Source of the DNA: an uncultured Prevotella sp.
GTDB taxonomy: Bacteria; Bacteroidota; Bacteroidia; Bacteroidales; Bacteroidaceae
Assembly: GCA_902497035.1 (NCBI GenBank)
Contig: CABVDL010000070.1
Span: 1-14,129 of the forward strand
Reading direction: 5' to 3'
DNA: 14,129 bases
Below, in pieces: positions 13,951 through 14,129 of the stretch (positions are counted from its first letter, which is position 1; each line of letters begins with the position of its first letter). The notes under the pieces were generated by a model. The model did not search any database, had not been told where the DNA came from, and saw nothing but the letters and a program-made list of their open reading frames with translations. A program made the position numbers and the translations under genes.

Positions 13951-14129
13951 TCACACGTATCATCTCTGCTGCTCAATAAGCTCTGCGTGAAAAGTCTGAT
14001 AATCAAGGGCAGCATTGGGTCTCAATATAAAAGTGACGAAAACAGGAGCTGGCTCTCAAGAATCTATTTTTATCTATTGCTGTCCGCTAAAACTTTTTTG
14101 ATTGTACAAAATTAGGGCTGACACTTCTC
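13951..14129. other. Gene-free window edge
   Basis: No reading frame, RNA gene or complete element is visible. Read on the - strand, 14114-14107 is TAATTTTG, which fits the TAnnTTTG -7 box, but its -33 site would lie outside the window. Confidence 0.5.

Noticed and set aside
14075..14129. Possible terminal inverted repeat of an insertion sequence at the right edge
   Set aside because: The sequence around CTGTCCGCTAAAAC had the feel of an IS end, but only one end is visible, there is no transposase in the window and no target-site duplication can be tested.

Overview
The window looks like a chromosomal segment of a Bacteroidales bacterium, most likely Prevotellaceae. The support is Bacteroidetes-type promoter elements (TAnnTTTG at -7 with TTG or TTTG near -33), the lack of clear Shine-Dalgarno sites, and the protein families present. 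The genus is an inference. No tRNA, rRNA, CRISPR array or complete mobile element is visible.

Region 1 (1-2600, + strand) is the tail of an exopolysaccharide or capsule locus. It holds two related family-2 glycosyltransferases and a short PglC/WcaJ-type initiating sugar-phosphate transferase. The flanks and gene ends are AT-rich, while the conserved cores are richer in GC. Region 2 (2701-6099, - strand) converges on it. It is one 1132-residue membrane protein joining a GH18-like domain, a NodB-type (CE4) polysaccharide deacetylase and a processive GT2 synthase, in effect an all-in-one maker and trimmer of an amino-sugar polymer.

Region 3 (6100-6933) is an 834-base divergent intergenic region. 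On the - strand it contains a possible free-standing small-RNA unit. A promoter at 6540-6570 is followed about 215 bases later by a hairpin with a GNRA-type GTGA loop and tandem G-A mismatches, then a closing stem and a T8 run. The deacetylase-synthase gene appears to have its own -7 box downstream of that. On the + strand a perfect TTTG-N19-TAACTTTG promoter leads into the next operon.

Region 4 (6934-13573, + strand) is a compact seven-gene cluster with gaps of at most about 75 bases and one TAATG overlap. In order it encodes an AAA_28-like P-loop NTPase fused to a CYTH/triphosphate-tunnel domain, two tandem deoxynucleoside kinases (52% identical by hand count), a membrane-anchored protein with a degenerate Ser/Thr-kinase domain, an exported TPR protein, an exported histidine acid phosphatase, and an exported DRGH-type DNA/RNA non-specific endonuclease. 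One reading is a nucleic-acid salvage cluster: nuclease and phosphatase act outside the cytoplasm, and the kinases trap deoxynucleosides inside. This is an inference from gene order and families.

Region 5 (13574-14129) has no gene. It holds a patch of short palindromes, an exact 19-bp inverted repeat, and short tandem repeats.
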